A DNA stretch of 64,000 nt from Geodermatophilus bullaregiensis (GTDB lineage: Bacteria; Actinomycetota; Actinomycetes; Mycobacteriales; Geodermatophilaceae), in the NCBI RefSeq assembly GCF_016907675.1, contig NZ_JAFBCJ010000001.1, forward strand, positions 2,666,001 through 2,730,000, given 5' to 3'. Positions 61,310-64,000 of this stretch are shown here, piece by piece (positions within the stretch are counted from its first letter, which is position 1; each line of letters starts with the position of its first letter). The position numbers and the translations under genes were made by a program. The notes under the pieces are model-generated. The model searched no databases and was not told where the DNA came from. It saw only the letters and a list, made by a program, of their open reading frames with translations.

Positions 61310-62170
61310 GTGGACGGCCGGCTGGCACGTGAGTTCGTCGAGGGCACGGACGCCCTCGTCTGCGTCGTGGGCGGGGACGGGCGCGTCCTGCTGGCCAACC
61401 CGGCCCTGCAGCGGCTGACCGGGCGCTCGGCCGAGGAGCTGCTCGGCCGCCCGTTCTGGGACGTCTGGGTGGTGCCCGAGCACCGGGAGCTCGCCCGCGA
61501 CGCCATCGAGCGCGCGATGGCGACCGGCCGGGCACACCCGCAGGAGGGCGACTGGCTCACCGGCGACGGCGGGCGCCGGCTGGTGTCGATGCACAACCAC
61601 GTGCTCACCGACGACGACGGCCGGCCCTACGCGGTGGCCTGCGTGGGACTCGACGTCACCGACCAGCGGCGCTGGGAGGCGCAGCTGTCGGAGCGGGCCC
61701 GCACCGACCGGCTGACCGGCATCCCGAACCGGGGCACGTTCTTCGAGGAGCTCGGCCGCCGGCTGGCCCCCGACGGCAGCGAGGTGTGCGGTGTCCTGTT
61801 CTGCGACCTCGACGGGTTCAAGGTGGTCAACGACGTCCACGGCCACGCGGTCGGCGACGCCGTCCTCGTGGAGGTCGCGACACGGCTGCGCTCGCTGATC
61901 GGACCCGACGAGGTCGTCGCGCGGTTCGGCGGCGACGAGTTCGTGGTGCTCTGCCCGGGCTGCGACGACGAGGACCTGGCCCGGCTCGCCGACCGGGTGG
62001 AGGAGCAGGCGGCCGCCCCCGTGCCGACCGCGGCCGGTCCGCTCGTGGTCGGCGTGAGCGTCGGCGGGGCGGTGGGACACCCCGGGGACTCGCCCGACGC
62101 GGTCATCGCCCGTGCCGACCGGGACATGTACGGGGCCAAGACCCGGCAGCGCCGCCGGTCGGAGCGGTGA
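61310..62170 (+). CDS. PAS-GGDEF diguanylate cyclase
   Basis: 286 residues: PAS domain (about 5-120) and GGDEF domain (about 125-280) with a canonical GGDEF at 207-211 and LTGIPNRGTFFEEL at the domain start. The RxxD inhibition site is not kept (GPDE), so product feedback may be lost. Soluble, no membrane segment. Its intact signature makes it the most likely active cyclase of the three c-di-GMP proteins in the window. GTG start with no ribosome site. Confidence 0.9.
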   Translation: MDGRLAREFVEGTDALVCVVGGDGRVLLANPALQRLTGRSAEELLGRPFWDVWVVPEHRELARDAIERAMATGRAHPQEGDWLTGDGGRRLVSMHNHVLTDDDGRPYAVACVGLDVTDQRRWEAQLSERARTDRLTGIPNRGTFFEELGRRLAPDGSEVCGVLFCDLDGFKVVNDVHGHAVGDAVLVEVATRLRSLIGPDEVVARFGGDEFVVLCPGCDDEDLARLADRVEEQAAAPVPTAAGPLVVGVSVGGAVGHPGDSPDAVIARADRDMYGAKTRQRRRSER

Positions 62171-62234
62171 AGGCCCTCGCCCCTCGCCACTCGCAGGCTC
62201 GCGTCGGGGCCCGGCGAGGGGGCCGTTCCCGCAG

Positions 62235-62663
62235 CTACCGGCGGGGCCGGCCGATCCCGGTGGCGTACAGGACGGCGAGGACGGCCCCGGACGGCGCCAT
62301 CCAGATGAACCACGGGTAGACCGGCTCGAGGGCGCCGAGGGAGACCAGCGTCCACACCACCAGGTTCACCGCGAGGACGCTGGCCCAGACGGTGGTGAGC
62401 ACCCGCATGGTGGTGCCGCCGGGGGTGGCGGAGAAGACCCGGTGCCGCGGCGCGGGCGGCGGCGGGGGCGGCGGCTCGGGCAGGTCACGGGTGACCCGGT
62501 CGAGCTCGCCGCGGGTGCGCGCCGCCCACACCGCCTGCACCCGCTGGTCGAACTCGGACAGCTCCAACTGGCCGTGGCCGACTGCCCGGCGCAGGTGCTC
62601 CTGCACCGCGCTGCGCTCGGCGTCGGACACCCGCAGTTCCTCGGCGCGGACCGGTTCCGTCAT
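62235..62663 (-). CDS. DUF1707 protein with 2TM domain
   Basis: 142 residues. The N-terminal 60 residues match DUF1707 (LRVSDAERSAVQEHLRRAV ... FDQRVQAVWAARTRGEL), then a Pro-rich linker and two membrane helices (VWASVLAVNLVVWTLVSLGAL; PWFIWMAPSGAVLAVLYATG). Common in actinobacteria, of unknown function, possibly envelope stress. CACGAT seven bases before the ATG suggests a leaderless start. Confidence 0.82.
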   Translation of the reverse strand: MTEPVRAEELRVSDAERSAVQEHLRRAVGHGQLELSEFDQRVQAVWAARTRGELDRVTRDLPEPPPPPPPAPRHRVFSATPGGTTMRVLTTVWASVLAVNLVVWTLVSLGALEPVYPWFIWMAPSGAVLAVLYATGIGRPRR

Positions 62664-62745
62664 GGCAGGCATCGTGGCACCGCGGCCCGCCGTGCGGGGT
62701 CCGTCGTCCGGTGGACGGCCCGCTGGTCGAGGAGTCCGCGCCCCG

Positions 62746-63180
62746 TCACCCGGCCAGGGCGCGGAGCAGGCGGGCGAGCTCCGCGCGGTCGGCGGGGGCC
62801 AGCCGGGCGAACAGGTCGCGGGTGTCGGCGGCGCGGGCGGCGTCCACCTCGGCCTGCACCCGCCGACCCTCCCCGGTGGCCCGCAGCACCACGGCCCGCC
62901 GGTCGGTGGGGTCGGGGGTCCGCTCCACCAGGCCGCGGGCCTGCAGCGCGTCGGCCACCTCGGTCGCCGAGCGCGGCGCGATGTGCAGCGCCTCGGCCAG
63001 GTCGGACAGCCGGACGCCGTCGCGGTCGCCGACCACCCGCAGGGCCCGCGCGTGGTGCGGGGAGAGGTCCCACGGCGCCAGGACGTCCCGCCAGCGGCGG
63101 CGCTGCGTGCGGGCGGCCCGCACCAGCAGCTCCCCGAGCGCCGCCGGGTCGTCGTCCGCCCCCGTGGGGTGCCCGGCCAT
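62746..63180 (-). CDS. MarR family regulator of the adjacent ABC exporter
   Basis: 144 residues. Winged helix VRLSDLAEALHIAPRSATEVADALQARGLVERTPDPTDRRAVVLRAT. Divergent from the ABC transporter at 63231, with a strong palindromic operator between, the usual layout of a MarR-controlled exporter. ATG 63180. Confidence 0.88.
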   Translation of the reverse strand: MAGHPTGADDDPAALGELLVRAARTQRRRWRDVLAPWDLSPHHARALRVVGDRDGVRLSDLAEALHIAPRSATEVADALQARGLVERTPDPTDRRAVVLRATGEGRRVQAEVDAARAADTRDLFARLAPADRAELARLLRALAG

Positions 63181-63185
63181 GATCC

Positions 63186-63214
63186 TGAGGTTACCGTATC
63201 GTGAGGTAACCTCA
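63186..63214. promoter_or_regulatory. MarR operator palindrome
   Basis: TGAGGTTACC (63186-63195) and GGTAACCTCA (63205-63214) are perfect 10-bp arms nine bases apart. The right half is itself palindromic, TGAGGT-A-ACCTCA (63202-63214). It covers TATCGT (63197-63202), a -10 candidate for the exporter gene, so binding would block transcription. Confidence 0.7.
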
Positions 63215-63230
63215 TAGACCAGGACAGGAG

Positions 63231-64000
63231 GTGGCCGGCATCGACGGGACGACGACGGGCCGCGGCAGCGGCTCCGGCGGGCGCGCAGGGGGGTCCGGGC
63301 GCACCGTCGACCCCGCGGACCGGGCGCAGCTGGAGCGCGCACCGGTGCCGCTGCGCCGGGTGACGGCGCTGTTCCGCCCCTACCGCTGGCAGGTCGCGAC
63401 CGTGGTCGCGCTCATCGTCGGCTCCTCGGCGGTCGCGCTGGCGACGCCGTTCCTCGTCCGGCTGGTCATCGACGAGGCCCTGCCGCGCCAGGACGTGCGG
63501 CTGCTGGTCCGGGCGGTCGCCGCCATGGTGGCCGTCACCGCGCTCACCGCCGTCCTCGGTGTCGCGCAGACCTGGCTGTCCACGACGGTCGGCCAGCGCG
63601 TGATGCACGGCCTGCGGACGGCGGTGTTCACGCACCTGCAGCGCCAGTCGCTCGGCTTCTTCACCCGCACGCGCGGCGGCGAGGTCCAGTCCCGGCTGAC
63701 CCACGACATCGGCGGCATGCAGTCGGTGGTCACCTCGACGGCGACGTCCCTGGCGTCCAACGCCACGACCGTCGTCGGCACCGTGGTGGCCATGGTGGCG
63801 CTGTCCTGGCGGCTGTCGCTGCTCTCGCTGGTCGTCCTGCCGCCGGCCATCGCGCTCACCCGCAAGGTGGCGCGGATGCGCCGCGCGGTCACCGCCCAGC
63901 GGCAGCGGCACCTGGCCGACCTGCACGGCCAGGTCGAGGAGGGCCTCAGCGTCAGCGGCGTCCTGCTCGGCAAGACCCTCGGCGCCGGCCCGGCCGCCTC
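63231..64000 (+). CDS. ABC exporter, membrane-ATPase fusion (partial, right edge)
   Basis: The first 257 codons are visible and the gene runs off the window. A Gly-rich leader of about 40 residues precedes the type I exporter membrane domain: FRPYRWQVATVVALIVGSSA, VATPFLV-type helices, LRTAVFTHLQRQSLGFF and GGEVQSRLTHDI coupling regions. It is likely a homodimeric or heterodimeric multidrug exporter controlled by the divergent MarR protein. The start is odd: AGGAGG (63226-63231) overlaps the apparent GTG 63231, while the ideally spaced codon is ATC at 63240. A later GTG is possible. Confidence 0.85.
   Translation, partial: MAGIDGTTTGRGSGSGGRAGGSGRTVDPADRAQLERAPVPLRRVTALFRPYRWQVATVVALIVGSSAVALATPFLVRLVIDEALPRQDVRLLVRAVAAMVAVTALTAVLGVAQTWLSTTVGQRVMHGLRTAVFTHLQRQSLGFFTRTRGGEVQSRLTHDIGGMQSVVTSTATSLASNATTVVGTVVAMVALSWRLSLLSLVVLPPAIALTRKVARMRRAVTAQRQRHLADLHGQVEEGLSVSGVLLGKTLGAGPAA

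Overview
The window is about 75% G+C, uses GTG starts freely and packs genes with 4-base stop/start overlaps. Its gene content (ANTAR-domain protein, TenI/ThiO-type thiamine cluster, DUF1622, DUF1992, DUF1707, DUF6986, GntR-linked ACC deaminase, many RsbU/RsbW-like proteins) points to a high-GC actinobacterium, most likely a soil or rock-surface member of the Geodermatophilaceae or a near relative. That assignment is inference from style and gene content, not from a marker gene. It looks like an ordinary chromosomal segment. I see no rRNA, tRNA, CRISPR array, integrase, transposase or phage block.

Layout. 0-13 kb: signalling (GGDEF/EAL protein, NYN-domain protein, membrane diguanylate cyclase, two RsbW-like ATPases, GAF-ANTAR protein, PAS-PAS-GAF-PP2C phosphatase) plus a nucleoside hydrolase/amino-acid permease pair, a repeat-bearing Pro/Ala-rich orphan, and a 0.75-kb gene-free stretch with hairpins. 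13.3-14.7 kb: an NCS2 nucleobase permease. 14.6-22.4 kb: a two-arm thiamine locus. The minus arm (cytX-thiO-thiS-thiG-tenI) and the plus arm (thiM-thiE-thiD) each start with a TPP riboswitch, and two tandem tenA paralogues between them lack one. 22.4-30 kb: PIN toxin, methyltransferase, TetR, hydrolase, Nramp manganese transporter next to a superoxide dismutase, and several small enzymes, two of which appear to have lost their catalytic core by in-frame deletion. 30-31.7 kb: GntR regulator with ACC deaminase. 31.8-40.3 kb: small envelope genes, a frameshifted hemerythrin, MsrA, RsmC-like and other methyltransferases, and a chemoreceptor. 40.4-43.4 kb: urate catabolism (uricase, HIU hydrolase, OHCU decarboxylase) divergent from a DUF6986 aldolase-like gene.

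43.5-49.8 kb is the most striking part. A 1,699-residue cytoplasmic protein strings together PAS, GAF, histidine kinase, receiver, PAS, GAF, GAF, PP2C/SpoIIE phosphatase, RsbW-type ATPase and STAS domains, so that all three parts of a sigma-factor partner switch plus a two-component hybrid kinase sit in one polypeptide. A MEDS-ATPase protein follows it. 49.8-64 kb holds a MarR regulator, LigC-like DNA ligase, NUDIX hydrolase, a frameshifted XRE regulator, a NarL-type two-component pair, hydantoinase/oxoprolinase A and B, two small acidic proteins, a PAS-GGDEF protein, and a MarR regulator divergent from an ABC exporter that runs off the right edge.

Two themes tie the window together. Partner-switch components recur (about 4.8, 10.5, 12.7, 43.5 and 48.7 kb), and the two small acidic genes at 56.46 and 61.0 kb are each preceded by a match to the actinobacterial SigB-type stress promoter GNNT-N14/15-GGGTAC. 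Many other genes carry a -10-like hexamer 6-8 bases before the start codon, consistent with leaderless transcripts, which I used to choose several starts. Long perfect or near-perfect inverted repeats without T-tracts separate many transcription units.
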